Assembly: GCA_016873495.1 (NCBI GenBank)
Contig: VGXC01000007.1
Location: forward strand, 32,290 to 96,289
Origin: Nitrospira sp.
GTDB lineage: Bacteria; Nitrospirota; Nitrospiria; Nitrospirales; Nitrospiraceae
Direction of reading: 5' to 3'
DNA length: 64,000 nucleotides
The notes under the pieces are model-generated. The model was not told the DNA's origin and made no database searches. It worked only from the letters and a program-made list of their open reading frames with translations. Numbering within the stretch: position 1 is the first letter of the stretch; the number at the start of each line of letters is the position of its first letter. The translations under genes and the position numbers were made by a program. Positions 16,334 to 25,738 of this stretch are shown piece after piece.

Positions 16334-17374
16334 ATGCAATCTCCCAAACTCTTGCGGCGCCGACTCCGACAGCCCTGGTTGTTCGGTTGCGCGATCATCG
16401 GCGCCGTCATCGGAGGGAGTGCCGCCCTCTCACTGCTGCCTCTCCCGGCACATGCCCTGCAGGTCACCGGCCTGCAGACCCCCCAGAGTTTCCTAGCCGA
16501 CCCGGCCGGCAACGGGTATTTCATTTCGAATGCCAACGGCGATCCGGAGGCGAAAGACAACAACGGATTCATCACCAAGCTGGACAAGGCAGGGGCCATC
16601 GCCACATTGCAGTTCATTAAAGGAGGCGAGGGAACAACGGTGCTCCACGCGCCGAAGGGCATGGCCATCGTCAACAACACCCTCTACGTGGCCGATCTGG
16701 ATTCCTTGCGCGCCTTCGATACGGTGACCGGCCAGCCCTTGCTCACCCTTCCTTTCCCTAACCGGCAGAATGGACAGACGACGGCCTTGGCCGACGTGGC
16801 CTACGACGGACACAGCCTGTTGTATGCCTCGGACACCGTCGCCAACACGATCTATCGCATCGACATGGCCAAGCAGCATGCGATCTCCGTCCTCGCGCGG
16901 GACCAGGCCCTGGCCGGTCCTCGCGGGCTGGCGGTCCACCCCAAGACCGGCCACCTAATCGTGGCCAGTTGGGACAAGGGCAAGATTCTCGACGTCACGC
17001 CGGACGGAACCATCAGCGAGCTGGTGTCCAACGGCTTCTTCACGGCCCGCTTCCACAATCTGGACGGCGTGGACTTCGACAGCTGGGGCAACCTCTACGT
17101 CTCCGACTTCACGGCCGGCAAAGTCTGGCGCATGAGGCCCGACCGGCATTTCGACGTGATCGCCGAATACCTCCCCTCTCCGGGCGACATCGGCGTGGAC
17201 CGGGAGAACCATTTGATCCTCGTTCCTTACCATTATGGCAACGCCGCGGAGATGAACGGGCTGGAGGCGCCGGTGAAGGCCACCCAGAAGAAACGCACGC
17301 TGGCCGACTATGGCTTCAGCGGGTCGAGCAGCCTGCAGGAATCGCAAGCGAAGAAAGGACAAGCGCCGAAATGA
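16334..17374 (+). CDS. exported NHL/SMP-30-like beta-propeller protein
   Basis: Basic residues then a hydrophobic segment (about 16-40) ending in AHA suggest a signal peptide. The rest of the 346 residues repeats the pattern xLYVADxxxxxxxxxD, xxLLYASDTVANTIYRI and NLYVSDFTAGKVWRM, typical of NHL or SMP-30 propellers. These often bind ligands or lactones in the periplasm; no catalytic set could be fixed. The last 20 residues are Lys/Gln-rich. The stop overlaps the next start by four bases. Confidence 0.75.
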   Translation: MQSPKLLRRRLRQPWLFGCAIIGAVIGGSAALSLLPLPAHALQVTGLQTPQSFLADPAGNGYFISNANGDPEAKDNNGFITKLDKAGAIATLQFIKGGEGTTVLHAPKGMAIVNNTLYVADLDSLRAFDTVTGQPLLTLPFPNRQNGQTTALADVAYDGHSLLYASDTVANTIYRIDMAKQHAISVLARDQALAGPRGLAVHPKTGHLIVASWDKGKILDVTPDGTISELVSNGFFTARFHNLDGVDFDSWGNLYVSDFTAGKVWRMRPDRHFDVIAEYLPSPGDIGVDRENHLILVPYHYGNAAEMNGLEAPVKATQKKRTLADYGFSGSSSLQESQAKKGQAPK

Positions 17375-18087
17375 CCAAGTGCGTTTATTGTCACGAACGC
17401 AAGGGCAAGCGCCCCTGCCCCGCGTTGGGCGGGTCCATCTGCAGCCAGTGCTGCGGCGAACACCGGATCGTGCGGGTAACCTGTCCGCCCGATTGCTCAT
17501 ACCTGGAGGCCAACAGCGAGTACCAACAAAAGCGGACCGGGGATCGGTTTGCGTTGGCGCGGCGGGACTTCTACAGGGAACTGTTCGAAATCGGAGGCGA
17601 CAAGGCCGCGGCCCTGTTCAACCTGATCGAGGTCGTCTCGTTCAGTTATTTCCAGGGCCGGCGCGACGGGCAAGACGGCGAGATCATCGCCGCCATCCAG
17701 GCGCTCCGGCGGACCCTGAGCCCCTTGCACATCCCGGCCGCGCCGCTCCCTGTTTTTGCCGAACACCTCAAAAAGGAATACGACACGTTCGTCAAGCAGC
17801 AGGGCCAGCAGGCAATCGACCAGCAGGCGGCGCCGGAGGTGCTGGATCGCGCCATCAAGTTTGTGACGGAGTTTTCAGGGGGAGGGTTGCAGGCCCAGCG
17901 GTTTCTGATGGGCCTGGTCGGGTACATCAAGACCCACCATCCGGAAGTCGCCGAGCACCTGGCCAAGCAACAGGAAGGGGGCCGGATCGTGCTCCCCGGC
18001 CAGCTCACACCCGGGCAAGGACTCGCGCAACCGCCGCAGCATCTTCAGGGCCACCAGCACACCCACGGCCCCGACTGCCGCCACTGA
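17371..18087 (+). CDS. Cys-rich, probably zinc-binding protein of unknown function
   Basis: Eight cysteines are packed in the first 42 residues: C4, C7, C16, C24, C27, C28, C38 and C42. This suggests one or two zinc sites. The middle is helical and the C-terminus ends in a His-rich tail (HQHTHGPDCRH). No signal peptide is visible, so it is cytoplasmic although its coupled neighbour is exported. Length 238. I do not recognise the family. Confidence 0.7.
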   Translation: MTKCVYCHERKGKRPCPALGGSICSQCCGEHRIVRVTCPPDCSYLEANSEYQQKRTGDRFALARRDFYRELFEIGGDKAAALFNLIEVVSFSYFQGRRDGQDGEIIAAIQALRRTLSPLHIPAAPLPVFAEHLKKEYDTFVKQQGQQAIDQQAAPEVLDRAIKFVTEFSGGGLQAQRFLMGLVGYIKTHHPEVAEHLAKQQEGGRIVLPGQLTPGQGLAQPPQHLQGHQHTHGPDCRH

Positions 18088-18106
18088 CAGGCCGGAGTCC
18101 GACGGC

Positions 18107-18370
18107 CTATCGGCTGAACTCGCAGAGGCTCAGAAACCGGCAACGGAACTCTCCGTTTTCACTGCTCTCGATGATTCGCTGGGTCCGTTTGTCGATGACG
18201 ACCCAGTTTCTATCTGCCCCTTCTCCCCAGGTGGCGGTGATCGTTTTCTCATCATGGGTGATTTCGGAGGGCCGACCGTTGCGGGCCACGATTCTGTCGT
18301 ACGATTCCTGGTGTATGCACCCGCTCAGCAGCCCCGCCAAGCACACGCCAAGCGTCATTGATTTCCACAT
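18107..18370 (-). CDS. small lipoprotein of unknown function
   Basis: The 87-residue precursor has a short hydrophobic signal and the lipobox LLSGC. The mature part has a WGEGADRNWVVID segment and two cysteines near the end, similar in style to small SmpA/DUF-type outer-membrane lipoproteins, but no family is certain. The ATG is fixed by AAGGAGGGG eight bases upstream. It converges on the Cys-rich gene. Confidence 0.7.
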   Translation of the reverse strand: MWKSMTLGVCLAGLLSGCIHQESYDRIVARNGRPSEITHDEKTITATWGEGADRNWVVIDKRTQRIIESSENGEFRCRFLSLCEFSR

Positions 18371-18453
18371 GCGCCACCCCTCCTTGCGATGCCGGATGGC
18401 ATTCCCACCCACCGTTGGACCCCGGAATGAACAGGCGCCCAGGCGCGCCACGG

Positions 18454-19107
18454 CTACTCCACAATCTTGACCGTCATCTCGATCCGGTTCAACGGGTTGT
18501 CCTGCGCGTCGCGGGGTTCGTTCACGATCTTGTCGGCCACGCCCATTCCGCGGATCACCTCGCCAAACACCGTGTACTTGCGGTCCAAGAATCGCGAGTC
18601 TTCTACCACGATGAAGAACTGGGAGCCGGCCGTGTCCGGATCGTTGGCCCGGGCCATGGATACGATGCCGCGCTTGTGCGGCGTATCGCTGAACTCGGCC
18701 TTGATCATGTAGCCGGGGCCTCCCTGCCCGTATGCCTCCTTCTTCCTGGTATCCTTGGTATTCGGGTCCCCGCCCTGAATCATAAAATTCGGGATGACGC
18801 GGTGGAAAATCGTGCCGTCGTAAAAGCCCTCTTTGGCCAACTTGATGAAATTCTCGACGTGCTTGGGCGCCAGCTCCGGAAAGAACTTGATCTGTATCTC
18901 GCCGTGCTTGGTCTTAATGATTGCCCTGAGGCCCTTGGGCTCCTCCATCTTCGGCGGTTGGGCGGGGGGCTGGGCCTTGGGATCCGGCGCCTGCTTGGCG
19001 GCCAAAGCCGGGCTCGCCATCACATTCAACAACCCACACAACAAGGCCGACACGCCGATCATGATTGTCGGCCGCACACCGTGCCTACTTGCGTTCCTAG
19101 ACGACAT
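18454..19107 (-). CDS. exported cyclophilin-type peptidyl-prolyl isomerase
   Basis: A signal peptide (hydrophobic about 14-36, ending ALA) and a Pro/Lys-rich linker precede the cyclophilin domain. FHRVIPNFMIQGGDP, GSQFFIV and the VFGEVIRGM block are standard. It should fold proteins in the periplasm. 217 residues. It lies between a lipoprotein gene and rnc. Confidence 0.9.
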   Translation of the reverse strand: MSSRNASRHGVRPTIMIGVSALLCGLLNVMASPALAAKQAPDPKAQPPAQPPKMEEPKGLRAIIKTKHGEIQIKFFPELAPKHVENFIKLAKEGFYDGTIFHRVIPNFMIQGGDPNTKDTRKKEAYGQGGPGYMIKAEFSDTPHKRGIVSMARANDPDTAGSQFFIVVEDSRFLDRKYTVFGEVIRGMGVADKIVNEPRDAQDNPLNRIEMTVKIVE

Positions 19108-19132
19108 GGCCCCCTCCTACCGTAATGACTGG

Positions 19133-19837
19133 TCAGGTTCGTTTGACGATTTGTTCCACCGCCTGCTTGGCGGCCACTTGCTCCGCTTCTTTTTTCGTCC
19201 GCCCCGCGCCTTCGCCCGCGATGTCGCCCTGGATCGTCACCTGCACTTCGAAGAGCTTCTGGTGGTCCGGGCCCAACTCCCGCACCGTGACATACTGGGG
19301 CAAGGTCTCATACCGCTTCTGGCACCATTCCTGGAGCTGCGTCTTGTAGTCTCCCTGCGACTCCGCGGCATTGCCAACTTGCGCCAATTCGCCCGCACAG
19401 GCGCGGACGGCGAAGGCGCGCGCGGCCTCCAGGCCCCCATCCAGATAAATCGCCGCGAGCACCGCTTCAAAGGCGTTCGCCAGCAACGAATCCTTGTCGT
19501 GCCCTTGGTTACGTTCTTCCCCCCGGCCAAGCCGCAACAGGAGCCCCAATCCCAGGCTTCGCGCCGCCTTGGCCAAGGACACTTCGCTGACAAGTCTGGC
19601 TTTCAGTTTCGAGAGCTCGCCCTCGGAGGCGTCGGGCAAAGCCGCCACGACATGCTCGCTGATGATCAACGACAGGACGGCGTCGCCGAGAAACTCCAGC
19701 CGTTCGTTGTCCTGGCTGTCCTTGTCCTTCCGTTCGTTGACGTACGATTTGTGGGTGAGCGCTTCGCCGAGGAGGGCCGGACGGTTGAACCGATAGCCGA
19801 TCGCCTGCTGCGCGTCGTTGGGAAACAACCGCCCCAT
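19133..19837 (-). CDS. rnc: ribonuclease III
   Basis: RNase III cuts double-stranded RNA in rRNA and mRNA maturation. The signature NERLEFLGDAVL is at residues 44-55, and the double-stranded RNA-binding domain covers about 160-232. 234 residues. The ATG was chosen over a much longer open frame that runs back through fabF. It ends the lipid operon, as in many bacteria. Confidence 0.93.
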   Translation of the reverse strand: MGRLFPNDAQQAIGYRFNRPALLGEALTHKSYVNERKDKDSQDNERLEFLGDAVLSLIISEHVVAALPDASEGELSKLKARLVSEVSLAKAARSLGLGLLLRLGRGEERNQGHDKDSLLANAFEAVLAAIYLDGGLEAARAFAVRACAGELAQVGNAAESQGDYKTQLQEWCQKRYETLPQYVTVRELGPDHQKLFEVQVTIQGDIAGEGAGRTKKEAEQVAAKQAVEQIVKRT

Positions 19838-19866
19838 CGTGCCAGCCCCCGATCCTGCGCGCGGGA

Positions 19867-21117
19867 TCAGACGTCGTACCGCTTGAACAGGACACAGGCA
19901 TTGACGCCGCCGAATCCGAAGGAGTTGGACAGGGCCACCTGGACCTTCGCCTCCCGCGCTTTGTTGGGAATGTAGTCGAGGTCGCATTCCGGATCGGGTT
20001 GTTCGAGGTTGATCGTCGGGGGCAGTATTCCGCGATGCAGGGCCAGCACGCTGAAGACGGCTTCGATCCCGCCGGCCGCCCCGAGCAAGTGGCCGGTCAT
20101 AGACTTGGTCGAGCTCACGGGAATGCGATAAGCCCGCTCTCCGAATACTTGTTTGATGGCTCTGCTTTCGATGGCATCGGCCATGGTCGAGGTGCCGTGC
20201 GCGTTGATGTACCCAACCTCGTCTTTGGACACGCCGGCATCCTTGATCGCCAGGTCCATGCAACGGACGGCTCCCTCGCCGTTTTCCGAGGGCGCCGTAA
20301 TGTGGTAGGCGTCGGCCGTCATCGCATACCCGACGATTTCAGCATAAATTCTGGCGCCGCGTCGTCTGGCGGATTCCAATTCCTCCAGCACCACCACGCC
20401 GGCCCCTTCTCCCAGCACAAACCCGTCCCGATCCTTGTCGAAGGGACGGCTGGCCCGCTCGGGTTCGTCGTTCCGCCGGGACAGCGCGCGGGCCGCCGCG
20501 AATCCCGCCACGCACAAGGGCGTCAGCGCCGCCTCCGTCCCGCCCGCCACCATCGCATCCGCTTCGCCCCACTGGATCAGGCGAAACGCGTCGCCGATGC
20601 AGTGGTTGCCGGTGGCGCAGGCAGTCACCGCGCAGGAATTGGGGCCCCGCGCGCCGATTCGGATGGCCACCTGTCCGGAAGCCAAGTTGATGATCACCAT
20701 CGGGATGAAAAACGGCGAGACCCGATCGGGCCCCTTCTCCTTGAGCACATCGTGGTAATGTTCGATTCCCGGCAGGCCGCCGATCCCGGCGCCGATATAG
20801 ACCCCGACCCGATCCGCATTGTCGGGGCCGATTTTCAGCTCCGCGTCCTCCACGGCCATCTGGCTCGCGCCGACGGCATAGTGGATGAACGTATCCATCT
20901 TCTTGATTTCTTTTTTCTCGATAAAGTCGGCGGGGTCGAAGTCGCGGACTTCGCCGGCGATCTGCACCGGCAGGTTGGCGGGGTCGAACCGCGAGATACG
21001 GTGGATGCCGGAGGTGCCCGCGCAGATCGCCGGCCAGGTCTTCTCAAGGCCGGTCCCCAGAGGTGTAATCACCCCGAGGCCGGTCACCACTACCCGTCTG
21101 CGCGTGCGTTCATTCAT
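19867..21117 (-). CDS. fabF: beta-ketoacyl-ACP synthase II
   Basis: FabF elongates acyl-ACP with malonyl-ACP. The triad is C167 (TACATGNH), H307 (NAHGTS) and H343 (TGHLLGAAGG). 416 residues. The start MNERTRRR is chosen because the motif VVVTGLG follows at once; the frame is open upstream but overlaps acpP. The gap to acpP is 19 bases. Confidence 0.95.
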   Translation of the reverse strand: MNERTRRRVVVTGLGVITPLGTGLEKTWPAICAGTSGIHRISRFDPANLPVQIAGEVRDFDPADFIEKKEIKKMDTFIHYAVGASQMAVEDAELKIGPDNADRVGVYIGAGIGGLPGIEHYHDVLKEKGPDRVSPFFIPMVIINLASGQVAIRIGARGPNSCAVTACATGNHCIGDAFRLIQWGEADAMVAGGTEAALTPLCVAGFAAARALSRRNDEPERASRPFDKDRDGFVLGEGAGVVVLEELESARRRGARIYAEIVGYAMTADAYHITAPSENGEGAVRCMDLAIKDAGVSKDEVGYINAHGTSTMADAIESRAIKQVFGERAYRIPVSSTKSMTGHLLGAAGGIEAVFSVLALHRGILPPTINLEQPDPECDLDYIPNKAREAKVQVALSNSFGFGGVNACVLFKRYDV

Positions 21118-21136
21118 CGTCCAGCAGACAACCTCG

Positions 21137-21391
21137 TCACATCTTTTCCTTGATGTACTCCATGGCCCGCCCGACCGTGAGAATCTTCTCGGCATCCTCG
21201 TCGGGGATCTCAATGTCGAATTCTTCCTCGAACGCCATCACGAGCTCGACGGTGTCGAGGGAGTCGGCCCCGAGATCGTCCACAAAGGAGGCCTCCGGCA
21301 CCACTTCTTCTTCCTCCACGCCCAGTTGCTCGGCGATGATTTTCTTGATTCGATCCTCGGTCGCCATCGGTTTTTTTACCTCCTCGCCCAT
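21137..21391 (-). CDS. acpP: acyl carrier protein
   Basis: The protein carries growing acyl chains on a phosphopantetheine attached to the Ser of GADSLD (S44 here, S36 from the inner start). Two ATGs are possible, each with a good ribosome-binding site. The outer one (84 residues) has AAGGAGG at six bases. The inner one, at 21367 (76 residues), is closer to the usual ACP length and has AGGAGG about eleven bases away. Very acidic, as expected. Confidence 0.93.
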   Translation of the reverse strand: MGEEVKKPMATEDRIKKIIAEQLGVEEEEVVPEASFVDDLGADSLDTVELVMAFEEEFDIEIPDEDAEKILTVGRAMEYIKEKM

Positions 21392-21477
21392 GCTCTTCCT
21401 CCTTTATGTATGCTGGAAACGCGCCATTGCGAAAGGGTCTCGGCCCTCCGCCCGGCGATTGTGCGTCTCGATCTGCG

Positions 21478-22221
21478 TCACGCCATCAACATGCCGCCGT
21501 TGACGTGCAGCACGTGCCCGGTAATATACCCCGCCGCATCGGACGCCAGGAAGCTGACCGCTTCCGCCACGTCCGACGGTTGTCCCAAACGTCCCAGGGG
21601 AATCTGCTTCTGCAAGGTTTCCTTCACATCCGCCGGGAGCCCCTGGGTCATGGCCGTATCGATAAACCCCGGAGCGACTGCATTGACGGTCACCAGCCGG
21701 CTGGCGTATTCGCGCGCCACCGTCTTGGTAAAGCCGATCACCGCCGCCTTGGACGCGGCGTAGTTGGCCTGGCCGGCATTCCCCATGGCCCCGACGATCG
21801 ACGCGATGTTGACGATTCGGCCGTAGCGTTGTTTGGTCATCGGCGACAGGACAGCCTTCGTGCAGTGAAAGGTGCCGTTCAGGTTCACCTGCATGACCAG
21901 GTTCCAATCCTCTTCTTTCATCCGGAGCAACAGCCCGTCGCGCGTGATCCCGGCGTTGTTCACCAGAATGTCGATCTTCCCCCATTCCTTCATGACCTGA
22001 TCGACCATGGCTTTCACGTCGGCAAAATCGGCTACGTTCACCTTAACATTGAGCGCCCGTCGGCCCAGCTTAGCGACCGCCGCGACCGTGTCTTGGGACC
22101 GGCCCGGGTCGAGATCCGCGACGGCGATATCCGCCCCGTGTTGCGCCATTCTCTCGGCGATGGCCCGGCCGATGCCTTGGGCCGCGCCGGTGACAATAGC
22201 CGTTTTACCCTCTAGTAACAT
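21478..22221 (-). CDS. fabG: 3-oxoacyl-ACP reductase
   Basis: FabG reduces 3-ketoacyl-ACP with NADPH. The TGAAQGIGRA dinucleotide motif is at 11-20 and the catalytic residues are S141, Y154 and K158. 247 residues, normal length. It sits between fabD and acpP. Confidence 0.95.
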   Translation of the reverse strand: MLLEGKTAIVTGAAQGIGRAIAERMAQHGADIAVADLDPGRSQDTVAAVAKLGRRALNVKVNVADFADVKAMVDQVMKEWGKIDILVNNAGITRDGLLLRMKEEDWNLVMQVNLNGTFHCTKAVLSPMTKQRYGRIVNIASIVGAMGNAGQANYAASKAAVIGFTKTVAREYASRLVTVNAVAPGFIDTAMTQGLPADVKETLQKQIPLGRLGQPSDVAEAVSFLASDAAGYITGHVLHVNGGMLMA

Positions 22222-22246
22222 TCGCTACGCCCTCATCGTTGATGAA

Positions 22247-23242
22247 TCATATCTCGTCTTGCGCTTCACGCTTCACGCTTAACGCATTCAGCGTCGCTTC
22301 GAGCGACTTGGGGTCCTGCACGTTCATGAGCACCGCGTCCGGCAGGATCCGTTTAATCAGCCCCGTCAGCACGGTACCAGGCCCCACTTCGATGAAGGTC
22401 GTGACCCCCATCCCGCCCATCGCCCGGACCAAGTCCTCCCACAAGACCGACGAAGGCAGCTGTCGGATCAACGAGGCCTGGACCTCTGTGGCCGTGCGCA
22501 AGGCCCGCGCCTCCGCATTATTGACTAGCGGCACGGCCAGATCCGACCAAGCCGTCGCCGCCACATCCTTCGCCAGACGATCCGCCGCCGATTGCATGAG
22601 CGGCGTATGCACCGGCACGCTGACCGGCAGGAGAATCGCCTTCCGGCATCCCTTGGCCTTGGCCAGTTCGATCGCTCGCTCGACCGCCGCCTTTTCGCCG
22701 GCGATTACAACCTGGCCGGGACTATTGAAATTCGCGGCGGCGACCACGCCGACGGTTCCGGCTTCCCGGCAGGCGGCCTTCACCGCCTCGCCGTCCAACC
22801 CCAGAATGGCCGCCACCAACCCGCTGCCCGGTGGAACCGCCTCGGCCATGTAGCGGCCGCGCTTCTGCACCAGCGCCACGGCGGCGGCGAAACTCACTCC
22901 ACCCGCCGCCACCAGCGCCGAATATTCGCCGAGACTGTGACCGGCCACCGCCACAGGCCGCAGACCAACTGGTTCAAGAAGGCGATAGGCCGCGATACTG
23001 GCTGTAAGCAAGGCGGGCTGCGTGTACTCGGTCAGGTTGAGGCGGTCAGCCGGTCCGTCGAAGCACAGCGCGGCGACGTCGTAACCGAGGATCGCCCCCG
23101 CTTCCTCGTACACCATCCGGACGGCCGGGTGGGCCTCGTACAACGCCCGTCCCATCCCGACCGACTGGGACCCTTGGCCGGGAAACACCAATCCGATTCC
23201 GGACGCCATGGCGGGGTATGATATGAGGGAATTGGTTTCCAT
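22247..23242 (-). CDS. fabD: malonyl-CoA:ACP transacylase
   Basis: FabD loads malonyl groups on ACP. The nucleophile is S103 in GHSLGE and the partner His is H212. The start is uncertain. The ATG used here lacks a good ribosome-binding site. The next ATG, twelve codons in at MASGIGLVFPGQG, fits family alignments better but also lacks one. About 330 residues. Confidence 0.92.
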   Translation of the reverse strand: METNSLISYPAMASGIGLVFPGQGSQSVGMGRALYEAHPAVRMVYEEAGAILGYDVAALCFDGPADRLNLTEYTQPALLTASIAAYRLLEPVGLRPVAVAGHSLGEYSALVAAGGVSFAAAVALVQKRGRYMAEAVPPGSGLVAAILGLDGEAVKAACREAGTVGVVAAANFNSPGQVVIAGEKAAVERAIELAKAKGCRKAILLPVSVPVHTPLMQSAADRLAKDVAATAWSDLAVPLVNNAEARALRTATEVQASLIRQLPSSVLWEDLVRAMGGMGVTTFIEVGPGTVLTGLIKRILPDAVLMNVQDPKSLEATLNALSVKREAQDEI

Positions 23243-23346
23243 TGTCAACGAGAAAAAGAGCCGTCAGGCCTGAGCAATTCGCCTTCAGCAAACGGCAAAA
23301 CATTCGCTCCCGATACCCACAGGCGGATCGCTGACAGCGTCCTTGG

Positions 23347-24321
23347 TCACCAGCGGACGACCGTCGAGGCCCAGGTCAGCCCCGCCCCGAAGGCTTCCAT
23401 CAAGACCAGACTTCCTTCGGTGATGCGCCCCGCCTTGACCGCTTCATCCACCGCCAAGGGAATGGAGGCGGCCGAGGTGTTGCCATACCGCTCCAGATTC
23501 AACATGACCTTCTCCAGCGAAAGCCCCAATCGGGAGGCCACAGCTTTGATGATCCGCATGTTCGCCTGGTGCGGCACCAACAAGTCCAGATCGGCCACCG
23601 TGAGATTGTTGGCCGTCAGGGCTTCGCGGACGCTGTCCTCCAAGGTCTTCACCGCCACCTTGAAGGTCTCGTTCCCCTTCATCTTGATGTACTGTTGCCG
23701 CTCCGCCACCATTTTTTCAGAGGGAGGCATCCGCGAGCCGCCGCCATGCACCGCAATCAAGTCCCAGAGCGCGCCGTCGGAATGGAGGTGAGACGAGAGG
23801 ATGCCCCGATCGCCTTCCGAGGGACCCAACACCGCGGCCCCGGCTCCGTCGCCGAACAGCACACAGGTATTCCGGTCCGTCCAGTCCGTCACAACCGACA
23901 TGACCTCCGCCCCGATGACGAGCACGTGCCGCGTCCCGGTCCTGACGTAGGCGTCGCCCACGCCCAGCCCGTAGAGAAACCCACAACAGGCCGCCGAGAG
24001 ATCGCAGGCCGCCGCGCGGGCGGCGCCCAACCGGTGTTGAACCAGACAAGCCGTGGATGGCAGAGGGTAATCGCCGGTGCAGGTCGCCAAGAGAATGAGG
24101 TCCAGATCGGCGGCCGCGACACCGGCCGCCGTCAGCGCCCGTTCCGCCGCCTTCACGGCCAAGTCGGAACAGGCCTCGCCCGGGGCCGCGAGGCGGCGCT
24201 CGCGGATGCCGGTCCGCTCCATGATCCAGGCATCCGACGTCGCCACCATCCGCTCCAGATCGGCGTTCGTCAAGATCCGCTCCGGCACGTAAGACCCGGT
24301 GCCGAGGATGCGGGCCCTCAC
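23347..24321 (-). CDS. fabH: beta-ketoacyl-ACP synthase III
   Basis: FabH starts fatty-acid synthesis from acetyl-CoA and malonyl-ACP. Catalytic Cys C112 lies in SAACCGF, with the His in PHQANMR and the Asn in YGNTSAAS. 324 residues. The GTG start overlaps the plsX stop by four bases; the longer open frame upstream lies within plsX. Confidence 0.95.
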   Translation of the reverse strand: MRARILGTGSYVPERILTNADLERMVATSDAWIMERTGIRERRLAAPGEACSDLAVKAAERALTAAGVAAADLDLILLATCTGDYPLPSTACLVQHRLGAARAAACDLSAACCGFLYGLGVGDAYVRTGTRHVLVIGAEVMSVVTDWTDRNTCVLFGDGAGAAVLGPSEGDRGILSSHLHSDGALWDLIAVHGGGSRMPPSEKMVAERQQYIKMKGNETFKVAVKTLEDSVREALTANNLTVADLDLLVPHQANMRIIKAVASRLGLSLEKVMLNLERYGNTSAASIPLAVDEAVKAGRITEGSLVLMEAFGAGLTWASTVVRW

Positions 24322-25352
24322 TCGGGCGCTCCTGAATTGGTGGTCCGCTCGTGCTGGGCCAGGCTCTCTTCGATGTCGCGCTGGATGAGCTGATTCACGG
24401 AGCTGTCCACCAGGCTTTTGGCCCGGCGGATGGCATTTTTGATGGCCTTGGACGAAGAGCGTCCGTGGCAAATGATGGTGATCCCGTTGACCCCCAGAAG
24501 GGGTGCTCCGCCGAATTCCGCATAATCCATCCGCCGGCGCAGACGCAGCAACGGCGCGGCGATGAACGGATACGAGAGTCGCCCCAGGAATGAGCCGCCG
24601 ATCTCTTTCAGCAACAACTTCTTGATCGTGTCCGCCAGCCCTTCGGAGATCTTGAGCGCGACGTTGCCGATGAACCCGTCGCAGACGATCACGTCGGCGC
24701 CGCCGCTGTACACATCCCGGCCTTCCACGTTTCCGACGAAATTAATCGGGCTGGCCTTCAACAACTTAAAGGCCTCCTTGGTGACTTCGTTGCCCTTGCT
24801 GTCCTCCTCCCCGATGCTGAGCAGACCGATGCGCGGATTGGGCGTGCCGAACACGGACTTCCCATATTCGTTGCCCATTAGGCCGAACTGGTGCAAGTGT
24901 TGCGCGTTGCAGTCCACGTTGGCGCCCACATCCAACATAATGGCGCTGCCGTCCAGCGTAGGCAGACTGACGGCGATGGCCGGCCGTTCCACGCCTTTGA
25001 TCACGCCCAGAACGAAGAAGGCCGCCACCATGCTGGCCCCCGTATTGCCGGCGCTCACGACCGCGCTGGCCTCGCCTGCCTTGACCAACTCCGTAGCCAC
25101 CCAAATCGAGGAATCCCGCTTCTTGCGGGCCACCAAAGCCGGCGATTCGTGCATGCCGACGGTTTGCGGCGCATGGGCGACGGTCACCCGCCGATCATCG
25201 GACGCCCCCAACCGGCGCAACTGGTCCCGGATCTGGGGCTCGTCCCCGACCAGGACCACGTCGAGGGCCAGCTCCTTGGCCGCTTGCAGGGCGCCTTCGA
25301 CGTTCGGAGCCGGTCCGAAGTCCCCGCCCATCGCATCTATGGCGATTTTCAT
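24318..25352 (-). CDS. plsX: phosphate acyltransferase PlsX
   Basis: PlsX makes acyl-phosphate from acyl-ACP for PlsY and phospholipid synthesis. DAMGGDFGP near the start, SAGNTGA and the CDGFIGN block are present. 344 residues. A mobile-looking inverted-repeat element separates it from rpmF, an unusual interruption of this otherwise standard gene order. Confidence 0.95.
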   Translation of the reverse strand: MKIAIDAMGGDFGPAPNVEGALQAAKELALDVVLVGDEPQIRDQLRRLGASDDRRVTVAHAPQTVGMHESPALVARKKRDSSIWVATELVKAGEASAVVSAGNTGASMVAAFFVLGVIKGVERPAIAVSLPTLDGSAIMLDVGANVDCNAQHLHQFGLMGNEYGKSVFGTPNPRIGLLSIGEEDSKGNEVTKEAFKLLKASPINFVGNVEGRDVYSGGADVIVCDGFIGNVALKISEGLADTIKKLLLKEIGGSFLGRLSYPFIAAPLLRLRRRMDYAEFGGAPLLGVNGITIICHGRSSSKAIKNAIRRAKSLVDSSVNQLIQRDIEESLAQHERTTNSGAPE

Positions 25353-25388
25353 GGCATCAACACGTGAAATGTGCCCGGGATTTGAGGG

Positions 25389-25510
25389 GGATGCTCAAAA
25401 AGGTCGGCCAACAAGGCCGCAGGAAGTCCGGCGACTGAGGCGTACGTTGTTCGGTACGCCGCAGGGAGACGGACGACCGAGAACAAAGTTGGAGGCCTTT
25501 TTCAGCATCC
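25389..25510 (+). repeat. ~123-bp element with 16-bp terminal inverted repeats, copy 2
   Basis: The ends GGGATGCTCAAAAAGG and CCTTTTTCAGCATCCC pair at 15 of 16 positions. An inner hairpin (GGCGTAC with GTACGCC) is present. It lies between rpmF and plsX and ends two bases from the rpmF stop codon. Confidence 0.8.
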
Positions 25511-25512
25511 CG

Positions 25513-25698
25513 TTAGGACTCTTCGACGGCGATGACCGCGTTGCCCTTGTAGGTCCCGCAGTTGAGGCAGGTATAGTGTGGGCGCTTGGGTTCATGGCAC
25601 TGCGGGCACACCGACAAGCCGGGAGGCGTGATCTTGGACTTACTCGTCCTCCGCTTGTCCCGCCTGGCTCTGGATAGCTTATGTTTTGGATTTGGCAT
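25513..25698 (-). CDS. rpmF: 50S ribosomal protein L32
   Basis: The 61-residue protein starts MPNPKHKLSRARRDKRR and has a zinc ribbon with C31, C34, C44 and C47, so it is the zinc-binding L32 form. It lies between yceD and plsX, the normal place. Confidence 0.95.
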   Translation of the reverse strand: MPNPKHKLSRARRDKRRTSKSKITPPGLSVCPQCHEPKRPHYTCLNCGTYKGNAVIAVEES

Positions 25699-25738
25699 CG
25701 TCGCTCCTCATTCGTTGCGCTGGCGTGGATTCATCACA

